This document shows positions 43,500-60,600 of a stretch of DNA of 64,000 nucleotides, one piece after another. Both the position numbers and the translations under genes were made by a program. Under the pieces are notes generated by a model that was not told the DNA's origin, did not search any database, and was given only the letters and a program-made list of their open reading frames with translations. Source of the stretch: Blastobasis lacticolella (Eukaryota > Arthropoda > Insecta > Lepidoptera > Blastobasidae); assembly GCA_905147135.1 (NCBI GenBank), contig LR990049.1:10929428-10993427 (forward strand), in the 5' to 3' direction. How positions within the stretch are numbered: position 1 is the stretch's first letter; each line of letters opens with the position of its first letter.

Positions 43500-46400
43500 A
43501 AAGATTTCTATGGCTGCATCATCAGCACAGCAGCATCATATGATGATAACCTAGAGCGAAAATCTGAGTTAGACATGATAACGCACACCATTTTGTTATA
43601 TCATAACATTGCATTGTCACCAAACTTAGATATGTCTGCAAACAGCTCAATCGGCAACCGGGAAATAGGTCTTAACTTGCAAATTTTTTTTACGAACAAA
43701 CGAGGACAGTAAATAAAAACTCCTAAAAATGCCTGGTCTGTTCTTGAGGCCGTTTTTTACTTTGAGTCTTGGGGTTCTGGGTTAGCATCTCGATCGATTG
43801 TGACGAGCTGCCTCGCCCCACGTCACTAATAACTATCGGGGGCACTTTCTGAAGCACGGCTCCAGCTACCGAGCGCATAAACAAAATAAAAAAAGTGCAC
43901 TGGATCTTGATTTTTGGGGCAATAGGGACGCAGCGCGATAGTCACCGGAGCAGCACGTGAGAGCACGTTACTATCGCAATGCTGGAATCCTATCTAATAC
44001 AGAAATCTAAATAGATACCTATAGTGAGTAACTTTGGTTCACAAGGTCCACTGTAGAAAAATGTAAATATAACCTTCAAAATAACCATGGGAACATTTGA
44101 TAACTTCAGGTGCCAAAGATGTTGCCCCGTGACAGACAGGCAGACAGCGGAGGCGTTGTAACAGGTTGTACCTTTTCCACCATTTGTGTACGGAGCCCTA
44201 AAAAGTACTTTTTACTTTTTGGATTTACTTTTTTACACCTTCACATAATTTTAAATTACATCCATATAAAAGACATTAACGGGTGCTTCTCTCGAATTGA
44301 ACAACATTTGAAAAGTCATCATTTTAATAACTATTTATGTGTGTATAACAATAGCACTAATCTAATGTACCCGTAACCCGTGTTTAACCGTGCTCTAAAT
44401 TAAAGCAATAGAAAATTGATATATACAAATCATAATTACGTTCATTTAAAAGACTTCAACGGGGGCGTCCTCGCGTTGAACTCTTTTGTATGAAAGTCGC
44501 CATATTCTGGAAGTACATTTATGATGAATTTATGACTATCATGTGGTTAGAAGATTGGTCCGAAAATATGAATGTTGGAGTGTTCAAGGTCCTTTATGCC
44601 CTTTATACTCACAGTCCTAGTATATTATTTTTTAAATTACACTTATTTTGATACCATTTTTATTTCTGTATCTGATGCTAGTATAGGCTACCACTGTACC
44701 GAACTGTCCGCCACCTGTCTGTTATCGAAAAGACTATGTCCAATGACCCATGAATGGTCCATGCTCAAGTGAAAAGTCTATAAAACCAACACAAAAACGA
44801 CCCTCAAAAGACTGAGGAACCGTGCGGGGGACCAAAGTTAAAGTAGCGGTTGAACGCCATCGTATACAGCGAACCCGCGGTGCCAGCAAGCACTGACAGC
44901 GGTGGGTGCAAGGGACCTTGAATGGGTAGTTTTTTATTTTGTGGTTGTAGCAACAGAAGAGGAGAAAGACTGCAGCTAACGTAACAAGTGTGTCCAGTGA
45001 AGAATAAATTAAAGCAGTTACGACTATTAAGGCATACATACATTTATTATTTCTGAGTTCATTATACAATGATTTCCTGGACGTGACTGGACTCCAAATA
45101 TTTTTGCAACAGAATACGTTAGTATAAATATTCTGTTAGAGAATATAGATCTTATAGTAGAGACGCAAGGCCCACTTTCCAGCTACTTCCCACTCTTGTA
45201 AAAGTGTTCCGAATGCGTTAGATATAGAGCGTACAATTATTTTTTGTTTGCATGGTTGCCGGCGGCTGGCAGGCTGATCATACATTGGAACACGAAAAAA
45301 TATCATTCATTTTGGACCAAACCCCAGAAATTCCCAGCCTTTCTGGCTGACCCAAAAAACGTCGTAGTTTTGCGTTTTATGGACATTGCTAAGTCCACGG
45401 CAGCACCCCGAGGTCGAAAACTTGGATTTTTCATGAAGACTACTCTCTCTACCTGTATAACATATCCAATAATTATTGCAAGGTATGATGTACGATTTGA
45501 ATGGACTATCATATTCATCACCTTCCTTGTCTCATGATTTTCATCCACTCCGCATTTATTGCTCATGTTTTCCGTCACTGGCGCCACTTTCTTCCCCATA
45601 TATACTCATTTTTTATTTTGTCCATTCGCGTCACTCCGCTCATCCATCTTAACATTCGCATTTATGCCACAAGCACTCGTCTTTCATCCGTCCCTTTGGA
45701 GGCCCGGCAATCAGATCCAAACAATACGAAAAACATTCCTTTCGTATCCGGCATCCGCTGATCATATATTGTTGCCGTGACCAGCCTACCTATACATATC
45801 ACACCGAAATCACTTATTTTTGCTTGGGTAAACTAAATAAAATAATTCAATGCAAAAAGCTAGTTTATTCAACTAAGTTTGGCTGCAATGAAATAAAAGA
45901 AAACAACCATATTCTTACAAAATTTATTTTGAAATAAAAATAGCATCAAGCTTTTTTAAAATTGACAATCATCATGAAAATTATAATTTATGAGCACATT
46001 TTCATTTCAGCATGTATAATTTAATTCACATACGAGTATAAACGACGAATATGGATAAAAATCTCAATGTAGCATTCAATTCTATCGCGACAATGTCCTA
46101 AAAATATCATTAAACTTAAAAATGCAACGGATTTTAAATAATAATGGAAGAAGGTCGAAGAAGGTAGAAGACGGAAGAAGATGGAAGAATGGTAAGTAAT
46201 CACATCGTCGCGACACAATCCACCTCATTGTATAGTGACACGATCACTGTTGTTTTTCATTACATTTACTCGCTAACACTTAATGTAACATTCGGCAATT
46301 AACACACAAAGTTAATTCCTGAGAGCACCTAACAATTTCAAAATATAACTCCAAAATATTATAAACAAGTCGTTACGAAAGCATGCCATCGCAGAAACTG

Positions 46401-46585
46401 TCATGTATTAAAATATATTTGTCATATAAAAATAAAAGTTTTAAAATAATTTAAAGAATGTACATGGAATCTATTGTCAAGAAAATAACTATTGCAATAC
46501 AAACACAAAATGGAATTTTCATCGTTTAATGTGAATGAACACACATTACTCAATAATCTTATCCATATATAAACAACATTTTTAG
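43500..46585. other. Intergenic between the Ala-Asn-rich gene and TRAM, no gene seen
   Basis: Repeat scraps of the ACGGAGCCCTAAAAAG type at about 44185 and 44815. The minus-strand frames at 44734-45069 overlap one of these and switch frame, so I do not call a gene. Frames at 45244-45780 show no domain. Confidence 0.4.
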
Positions 46586-46591
46586 CCTACT

Positions 46592-46597
46592 TTTATT
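46592..46597 (-). terminator. Candidate poly(A) signal of TRAM
   Basis: AATAAA on the minus strand, 361 bases after the stop codon. Others further on are possible. Confidence 0.4.
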
Positions 46598-46958
46598 TTT
46601 TACACCAGAATAGATATTTTTACAACCCTGTATCCACTATACGTTTAATGACAGTATGTTTCGCAGTCTAACGGAAGTAGGTTTCATATATAACATCGAC
46701 ACCACATTTACCTTACACATAAAATTTGTCATTGGGCTGTTACACTGAATATCAAGTACGTACGCAGAGATTATAGTAGCTCTTACATAGTCACAATCGA
46801 AATCTTAAAAATTTAAACGTAAATGCTGTCTAAAAGTCTGAATGGTTTGTGCTTCGACAGGATATCAGTTCGTCAGTGGTGTAAAGGAACTCGGTATTGG
46901 GAAAATTCACTATTGTTGGAGACTTGGAGAGACTAAGGGGCATCCTCTGTTCGGGCGC

Positions 46959-52255
<5,297 letters not shown>

Positions 52256-52439
52256 TTATATGAAACCATTGAAATGTATTTAAAATACTGAATGAATTAT
52301 TTAATTTTTATGTAAAGTTATTTGAAAATCATACCAATTAGCAGCCAATAACTAGAAAACAACAATAATTCCTGACAATAATTCTACAGACGTGACAACT
52401 TTCACTTGAAATCACTTGCTACGCGGTGAAACGTCAACC

Positions 52440-52835
52440 AACGTCAACCATTTGTTTGGTTGTGTTGGCATAAAAAAAGGTCAGTTCAGTGTCCCATTAA
52501 ATTTTAACCAAAAAAGAGTAACAGTTATTTGAAAGAATACTCAGAATATAAGATATTAATATAATAAACTTATTTGGTTTTATGTGATCTTAATAATAAA
52601 CTACCTGCACTATAATTAAACACTGTACCGGAAATGTGAGGATGTATGTCATACTTAATATTTTTTAAAGTTTACGGCATAGCATCCAAAGACAACGATT
52701 GATTATTCGAATAAAATCGATAACGGGTAAAGGTGAACCTATATCGACGTAGAGGTCTACTTACACAGTCTACCTACACCATTTGTCATATACAGCCTTA
52801 AAAAAGTACCTACAATAATACTGCCACACAAAATT
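52440..52835. other. Intergenic upstream of TRAM, no gene seen
   Basis: AT-rich; no coding signal. Confidence 0.4.
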
Positions 52836-52837
52836 AA

Positions 52838-53175
52838 AACGCAGTAAGTGCATTTTCCTAGTTTTGAGAAAAACGCGTTTGCAGTACAGGTTTTTATTTT
52901 TGATGTTACAAGTTTTGTTTTGACAAAAAGCTCGGTTGAAATTACTTTTCTGGTAGAAAAAAACGAGCAGATTATGATTTTAACATCAAAATAGAAGATT
53001 TTTAATTATTTACGGGAGATATAACCGCAAAACAATTAGAGTATTGGAATCGTCAAAAAAAATGTACATAACCCATAAACGCAGTGAGTTCTGTTACTTA
53101 CTGCGGTTATGCTAAGGAAACAGCCAATAGCCGCGGCAAAGCGCTGCAGTGGGATCACTTACTGCATTATTAGTA
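52838..53175. repeat. Degenerate CACTTACTGCGTTTAT satellite, block 1
   Basis: Motif copies at about 52840 (reverse), 53078, 53098 and 53155, of the form ACTTACTGCGTTTATGCTAAG or its reverse complement. Same motif as 54885-55445. Confidence 0.5.
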
Positions 53176-53179
53176 AGGA

Positions 53180-54055
53180 ACCAACGTAAATTATGCTATT
53201 TAACCTGAAATTTAGTATGGTATTTAAGAAAAATATATGCATTTTATTACAGCAGCTGTTTTTACTATAAACAAATGAATTTTTGCCAAACTCTTCCAGG
53301 AAATGAATAAATAATATCGTCCGGTTTATTGAATCAATAGATTTATGAGATTAAAACAAACTTTGGGCTTTAAAAATAATGTACTTAGGTTTGTACTTAT
53401 TACAAACAATCATCACATTGAAAAGAACAATTTAAATTATTTGAGATCAATACAGAAGACCCCGCAGTCTTTCAAATCAAATATACTACCTATACTTATA
53501 AGTACCTAACTATTTTTAACAAACAAACGAAAAGTTTCGAGAATTAAAAACTACGGTAAGCAATTTTAACTTCTGTATTTGTTTTGAGCATTTCAGTCTT
53601 TATTTCTTTCATGAGTTTACATGAAAGGAATAAAAATTAAAATGCTGGACACAAATACAATAGTTATAGTGTTACATTATGTTTAACAAAGCAACAAGTA
53701 AGTTTAAAGTAATTAAAAGTAGTTTTAAAAGTAGTCTATAAAAAATACATAGTCTTTAATAGGCTTAATTTTACTTCATCAAGGAACGTTTTTTATACCA
53801 CTACGATGGCAAACAAGCTTGCGGCCTGCCTGGTGGTAAACAGTTACCGTAGCCTTTGGACGTTTGCACTCACGTACTTCTTACCCTGTAAAAACCTTAC
53901 ATCTCTAAAAGGGAAGATACAGTTACTTAAGAATTGAGAACCTAACTATTGTAAACAAACAAACGAGTTGTTTAGAAAAATAGCAACTGCGGTAATATAT
54001 TTTAACTTCTGTAATTGTTTTGAGCATTTTAATCTTTACTTTTAACCATTTTAAC
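53180..54055. other. Intergenic, mostly featureless
   Basis: A retrotransposon tail near 53795-53905 (TGGTAAACAGTTACCGTAGCC, CCCTGTAAAAACC). AT-rich elsewhere. An internal direct repeat pairs 53555-53620 with 53990-54050 (ttttaacttctgtatttg and gttttgagcattt). Confidence 0.45.
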
Positions 54056-54059
54056 TTTT

Positions 54060-54160
54060 AACCTGATCTGACAAATGCTGGATCATGATCAAGACGGACC
54101 CTGGGTACTCGCGCGCGAGAGCATAACAGGGACATTAACTTTAACGCCAAGGTGACCAAT
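54060..54160 (+). mobile_element. SINE (Thr-like family), 3' end fragment
   Basis: TGATCTGACAAATGCTGGATC to GGGACATTAAC, just before a second, longer copy. Confidence 0.7.
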
Positions 54161-54188
54161 GTTAGTATGGTAATATAGATTTAAATAA

Positions 54189-54560
54189 GCGCGTCGGTGG
54201 CCGAGCGGTTTGGGTATCCGACTCGTAAGTAAGATACCGGGTTCGAAACAATTCGGGCTCAATCAGTTCGGGCCATAAACCAATGACTCCTTTCTGAGTT
54301 ATGTACATTAGTTGAATACTAACCGATGCTCTTACGGTTAGGGAAAACATCGTGATGAAACCTGCATATTCAGGCGACTGGATGTGTAACCATGATCCAA
54401 TCTGGTCAGGTTCCCTTGGTAGCAGGGTCATGGAGATCAGATGGTAGTCGCTCCACTGTTATTACCTGATCTGCTAAATCCTGGATCATGGTCAAGGCGG
54501 ACCCCGGGCCCTCGTGCGCGAGAGCACAACCGGGACATTAACGACAAGATGATTATTATA
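54189..54560 (+). mobile_element. SINE (Thr-like family), full-length copy
   Basis: A box TGGCCGAGCGG, loop CTCGTAA, B-box half GGGTTCGAA followed by a short insertion, then full body and AAGATGATTATTAT tail. Confidence 0.85.
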
Positions 54561-54884
54561 ATATAGATTTAAATAGCAGAAAAGCGGACCCAGAAAAGAA
54601 GCTGAACGCCGAAGTCGGGATTAACCGCTTTGATGATAATGATAAACTATGCTACGTAAATCTTAAAAAGAACTTACATTTCAAGAACGTTCATTTTCAA
54701 GTATTGAACATTGCTTGAAGTACTTAATAACACATTGGCCCGTTCAAGGTCACGCCGAAAAATAAAAACGCAAGGAAAATTTATTAGTTGTCTCTTAACA
54801 GATGGAATTCTAAATAATCCCTTCCCGTTTCTTTAATTTTACTTTGTGTCTACGATTTATTCCTTTTTGTGTGAGTATTCCTTA

Positions 54885-55445
54885 GCATTCACGCAGTAGG
54901 TGGTTTTCACCGCGTTTATAGTATGGAATCAGCCAAGTCAATTTGTTGCGCGCTTATGGATTTATGCATTAATATGTACTCACTGCGTTTATTGGATATG
55001 ACAATGTAATATACCTAAATGAGTCCTTAATAACAACACAGTAAGTGCCACTGATTGCATTTATATTATGCATCAGTTTGATTTCTTAAATCGGACTGTT
55101 AAATAAAATGCAGCTGATGTTCATACTGCGTTTATACTAAGGATTTCTTTCAAAAGTTATTTTCTCACTTACGTAAAAAATGTCTTAGTTGCACCTACTG
55201 CGTTTATGCTAAGCTTATCGTAAATTTGGGTTATGATTTTATTTATTAGTTTGCAGTATCATCACTCACTGCGTTAATGTTATGCACTTGCGACTCATTA
55301 ATGCACTTACTGCGTTTATAGCTTAATTTTTTTTTGTTTCCAGAGTAGGTTTCAAAAAACGGGTCTTTGATTCGAGTAGATCTTGTTTCCCTGATTCCGA
55401 AAATATAATAAACCCAAAAGTGAAAAAATGCACTTACTGTATTTT
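54885..55445. repeat. Degenerate CACTTACTGCGTTTAT satellite, block 2
   Basis: At least eight motif copies near 54893, 54918, 54980, 55038, 55128, 55196, 55266, 55306 and 55432 in mixed orientation, spaced 25 to 130 bases. No ORF. Confidence 0.6.
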
Positions 55446-55589
55446 AAATTTGTGCGGCAGAATAAAAGAACGCAGGGCCTAAGTTTTCTGTGGTTTTGGG
55501 TTCGACCTCTAAAGAATTTTCAAATGTAAAATTCAAATTACAGGCGATGTTAGTTTCAGATAATGGACATTGCAGTTTTAGTACATCCA

Positions 55590-55870
55590 GTAGGCCTAGC
55601 ACAAGTTGCTTTCGCGCGCGATAAGCGAGCAAAAGCGCGACATAGGTATTGCTATCTCTTTCGTCTTAGTATTGAGAGAAAGAGACAAATGCTCTCTCGC
55701 GGCGCGAGCTTTGTCGTGGACACACTTGTGCTAGCCGTGCAGCACAACTAGCAGACGTGTGCTCTCGCGCGCGATAAGTGAGAAAATGCGCGATATAGAG
55801 ACTGCTATCCCTTTACTCTCTCATGGCGCGAGCTGTCACGGGCCCACTTATGCGAGCTGTGCACGAGCAA
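55590..55870. mobile_element. CGCGCGATAAGC-type repeat, copy 2 (tandem)
   Basis: Two consecutive units: GCGCGCGATAAGCGAGCAAA at 55613 and CGCGCGCGATAAGTGAG at 55765. Each is followed by GCGCGA(C)ATA..., TGCTATC and CTCTC..GGCGCGAGC. Confidence 0.7.
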
Positions 55871-55874
55871 TCCT

Positions 55875-56810
55875 GTAAAATGTTTGTTCAATAGCCTGAC
55901 TATTTCAATATTCAAAATAATATTTAGTAGGTTCAATATAAAAAGACTAATTGATCACGACAATGATAATGTGAGATGTAAATGTGTGAGAGTGCGCGCA
56001 AGATAACTTCATCGGTCGATCGGGAAAGAGAGGGCTTATGACGTTCGGGTGCGGTTGCGTTTAGCCTGTATATAGATATTCTGATATTATATAGTATAGA
56101 TATTCTGTGGTTTAGCTTAAAATGTTGGTGGTTAGGGCCCCAGCAGCCGTACCGCCGAACTCATTTAAACCAATTGCAGCAAGCCAGAACCAGAGCTGTC
56201 TTGCTGCGATTGGTTTAAACTCAATCAGTTTTCCAATAGGTATCTAAAGCATTCCTAACTACTCCCTAGATGGCGCTCCGACAATTTGGGTAATTGATAA
56301 TCGCTTGAAATAGGTTCTTAGCAAAGAGGATATAAACACTGGGTACGTTGTATTGGATAATATTGTATTTATCAATAGTTTTTAACCATTTTAGAGGTTG
56401 TCATAAATTATTACAACAAAACAAACATCAATTTGCCTGAGTGAATTCGTTTTCGTCAATACGAAAAACATGAAATATGAAAGATTTGTATTAAAATAAT
56501 TTCGTTTAACCTTTTGGTAAAAAATTATCAAAATTGTAGGAGCAACATCTATTGCGGCTTTTTGAAACCAATTGACAATACCTACTGGAAAACTCCTCAT
56601 TGCATCAAAATGGCGGCATACATATCACTGCAGTGTAACCCGCGTCACGAAAGAAGAGATTTGTCAAATGGCAGTGGAGGGAATTTCGCGCAGGTAATCG
56701 TATGCAGCGCAAGTCGAACCACGTGACCCGCCAAGACAAGTCTCTTCTTATTTGACACTAAGTATAACATGCATAAGAAAGGGACCTAATTAAAACAATT
56801 ATACTTACAC
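55875..56810. other. Intergenic, one hairpin, no gene seen
   Basis: Contains the inverted repeat 56164-56183 / 56200-56219 (one mismatch). Chance frames only. Confidence 0.45.
56164..56219. repeat. 20-bp inverted repeat (one mismatch)
   Basis: TTTAAACCAATTGCAGCAAG and CTTGCTGCGATTGGTTTAAA with a 16-base spacer. Confidence 0.75.
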
Positions 56811-56819
56811 TACATTTGT

Positions 56820-56825
56820 TTTATT
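56820..56825 (-). terminator. Candidate poly(A) signal of phosphofructokinase
   Basis: AATAAA on the minus strand, with another at 56854-56859. Both are about 750-780 bases after the stop; which is used is unknown. Confidence 0.35.
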
Positions 56826-57605
56826 TATGTCCGCATAGATTAATTTTAAAATATTTATTTCACCATATTATATAAAATATGTTTTAACAATCTGATATAC
56901 GTAATATTTCAATAATCTCAATATGATATTACGGTCTCACATAATACTAATACAAAAACTTATGTAGACGCATACATGATTTTGATAAGTTGTACCGTTT
57001 GCATTGTTTGTAACATTCTAGAAATAAATCAACAAACAACTGTTATAAATAATTACAAACTTTAGGAGCACTTTCACTTAATAATAACATTATTTCAAAA
57101 GAAAAGTTGTCTCAAAAATAAATTAGAAATGTCTCTATGTAGTTACAACGATCACGTGTAAATAAAAAAATATTATTTTCACTGCAAATCACGATATTGT
57201 ACATAAAGTACATCCACACAGCCTCCAGTTCGCGTTTCTCGGTAGAGGTAATAAATTATACATTATCTTAATAATATCACTGATTCGTCTGCTATGGGTC
57301 AAGCTAAAACTAAACTCATTTACTTTCCAAAACTAACCTGTATTCAGCGTAACAAAATAAATAATAACTAATATCGCTAAGTCTGCCGTAACATTTCTTT
57401 ACTTATTTACTGATTTCCGAGACAATTTGTCACAGAAAGATATTATATCTTGAATATATTCTACTACAACTCTGCTAAAAGAGCCAGCTTTGGGTGGGCC
57501 AATCGACTCGTGGGATCGACACCCCGCTGGCAATATCGAAGCCAAAAAGAAAAAGATCTAATTTCTCCGCTGTCATGTCACGCGACATGTCGGATGGCGC
57601 GTGGT

Positions 57606-60600
57606 TTAAATGACGTGCTCGGAATCCAGTTCTCCTGCCTCCACGGTCATATACATCCCCTCCTCTTCGTAGGTGGAGTCGTGCTTGGCCAGGATACGCA
57701 GCAGCGGCCGCAACTTCATCCACCATTGCTGTTTCGGTATTCTTTGGCTACGGACATATAATTTCTTTATTAGTTTTGCTGATAACGCTCTTTATATACA
57801 CGTTTACAACGTTATTTGGTTGGTAAGGTATTAATAATTTTTAAAATTCTTTTACTAATAGGAAGCTACATTATTCCCGAGTACCATAGGTTACCTTTCA
57901 TCCGGGAAAAATAATACGGTCCAGCGGGACAGTTAACAGAGATCCTAACTGCGTGCGGGTGATTTTATGCCACTAAGGTGGCCAACAACGGCCCGCCTGA
58001 TGGTAAGCAGTCACCGCAGCCTATGGACGTTTGCTATACCAGAGTCCACACACACATTGCCGGCCCCGTAAAAACCTTAGCTAGTTATTATAATGATTAC
58101 ACAAATCACAAGTCAGTCTTTCCTTTAGACTATGACATGGGATCGTTCAAGACATTAGAGGTCTCATTAGTGGCGGGCAACGCATTGGTAGCGTCCCTGG
58201 TCCCCATGAAAACTTTCCATCAGGTTGTCCGCATGCCTGATTATCTGTAGTACTACATAATAAAATGAACGTACGCGAAGTTGGTCTGCGCTTTGAGGTC
58301 CTCTAGCGGCGTGAACCGGTACTGGCGCTTGACGATGCCAAGTAGGCAGGCAGAGTCGGGCTGGTTGGCCGGGCCCTTCTGGATGGCCTCGATCAGCCAG
58401 TTCAGGCACTTGGCCGCCATCTTGGTGCCCATGTTGCGGTCGAACGGCGTCGGGGAGCCGCCCTGCTGCATGTGGCCTGGGGAAATTGTTTATAGCATTA
58501 CAGTAAGTGGCAAGAAATGCGAAAATGTATAGTATTGTCTTTTTTATAGCGCTAGAAGCGAAGAGGGAAGGGGAAGCTTCGGTGGCCGAGTGGAGCTTAG
58601 GTTGCCGAGTGGTTAAGGTATCCGACTCGTAAGCGAGAGGTACGGGGTTCGAATCCCACTGCAGCCATGTAAAAATTACTCTTTTCTGAATTACGTACAT
58701 TAATTTAATGCTAACCGATGCTCTTACGGTGAGAGAAACATTATGATGAAACCTGTACATTCAGGCGACTGAATGTGTAATAATGATCAAATCTGGTCAG
58801 GTTCCCTTGGTAGCAGGGTCCCGAAGGGAAATGGCAGTCATTCCACTGTAATTACTTGATTCGCCAAATCCTGAATCATGGTCAAGGCGGACCCCGAGAG
58901 CGGGAAAGCACAACCGGGACATTATCGCTAAGATGAAGATTATTATTGTCTTTTTTTATAAACAAGCAAGCGGGTCGCCTGATGGTATGTGATCACCGCT
59001 GCCCATGGACACCGTTAACACCTAGGGATTCGCGAATGAAATAGGTGTAGGCTCGTTTCTTTTTAATGCGCCCGGGCGCTTTACTTTATTATTATTAATA
59101 TTCATGGAAAAATCCATACAGCCGTCGTTACAGATTATGACTCCTCCACTGTTAATGTAAAAAATATTTTTAGTTAGACTCACCCAGCACATTCATCCTG
59201 GCGGTGAACAAACCCTTGCCCTCCTCCGAATACAGGCGGTAAATGAAGTCAGTATTGTAATTGTCGTTGGCCTTCTCGTTACGGAGTATCAACCCTCTTT
59301 GGATGCCGCCCGTCATCTTTGACGCCATGTGGTACACATCTTGTTGGAGATCCTTGATGGAGAACTTCTCCTCGTAAATGTATGCTGCATCCGCGCCACC
59401 AGCCAGTCCTGTGGCAACAAAAATTGTTTTTATTATCATAGATAAAAAACCGGCAAAGTGCTTGTCGGGCTTCGCACGTTTAAGGTTTTGTACCGGCTCT
59501 ATTTTTAAATTGCTCGCAACCACGCGAGCGCTCGCGTGAGCTATAGTAGGACCACGATAAGTCCAAATCCCTTTAAAAAAAAATCTCTGTATGGCAACTA
59601 ATGCCATGCCTTTCATCTGTCATAGAACGTCATTCATAAAAGTCATAACAAAATATTTGACTGACTTGAAAAATATTGTTCAGGTGATTGGCACATTGGA
59701 GCGCAGCATTCATTCTGGCGACATTTGGAAATATGTATGTGTAATTTTTATATTGCTTTATATACATTTAAAAAATTAGGAATTTCCAAATTGTAATAAT
59801 CTTTTCATAAAATTATAATATTTAGGCGAAAAATAATTTGAGAACTGAGTAACGGAATACTGGAGACCTCACTTCACAGCAGCGGCCTATTTGACGCCTT
59901 TTTATGTAGAAAGTACAGCGCCAAAAACTTATCTGAGCCGCAGCCCGTGTCAAATGTTGCAAAGAAAAAAAACGACGGATCCGCACGAACGCGCGTGGAT
60001 GCGTTGTCAGTGTGTTCGACTATGAGTATTTTCCATAGAAACCGATGACAGCTCATATAACTGTATGTCACGCACGTCACGCACAACTGTACGGTGCTGC
60101 GTTCCAGTGTGCGGATCGCCTAAATAATAATGGACAATGACTGACAAGGACAGATTATTCAATAGATATTGCCATATCCACATTTTATATTTTCTACCAC
60201 TGTCAGTTGATTCGGACTAAGTGTGGTCCTATTATACCTATCTTCTTCACACTGTTGGTAAGTTGCTAGAGATAGAAAAGGCCATTAGAAGGCGTGGATG
60301 CAAGGCGTGTGCTACGCTTTTGGCCGTAACAAGAAGTTGGTTTGTAATAGGAAAAAAGAAGAATTCGGATTTATCAGCATATTTCACAATCATGCTTTGT
60401 ACAAAATGAGGGTAATCAATAAACGTCAAGAAAATGGTAAAAGAAACTAGCAATATAATTAGAATCTGCTATGATAAGACCTCATTAAATAAAAACTATA
60501 ACTATTCGAATAGTCCTCCCCAAGTAGCGCCACGTAAGAGTGCCCATTATTGAAGCATTATTGATTGTCTATAGTCATCTACACCACGCCCTTTTATAAA

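Noticed and set aside
44734..45069. 111-codon minus-strand frame with a hydrophobic segment
   Set aside because: It overlaps a dispersed-repeat scrap (GAGGAACCGTGCGGGGGAC type), has a competing overlapping frame and shows no family signature.
45303..45599. 98-codon minus-strand frame as a gene
   Set aside because: Overlaps an equal plus-strand frame, and neither shows a recognisable domain or splice sites.
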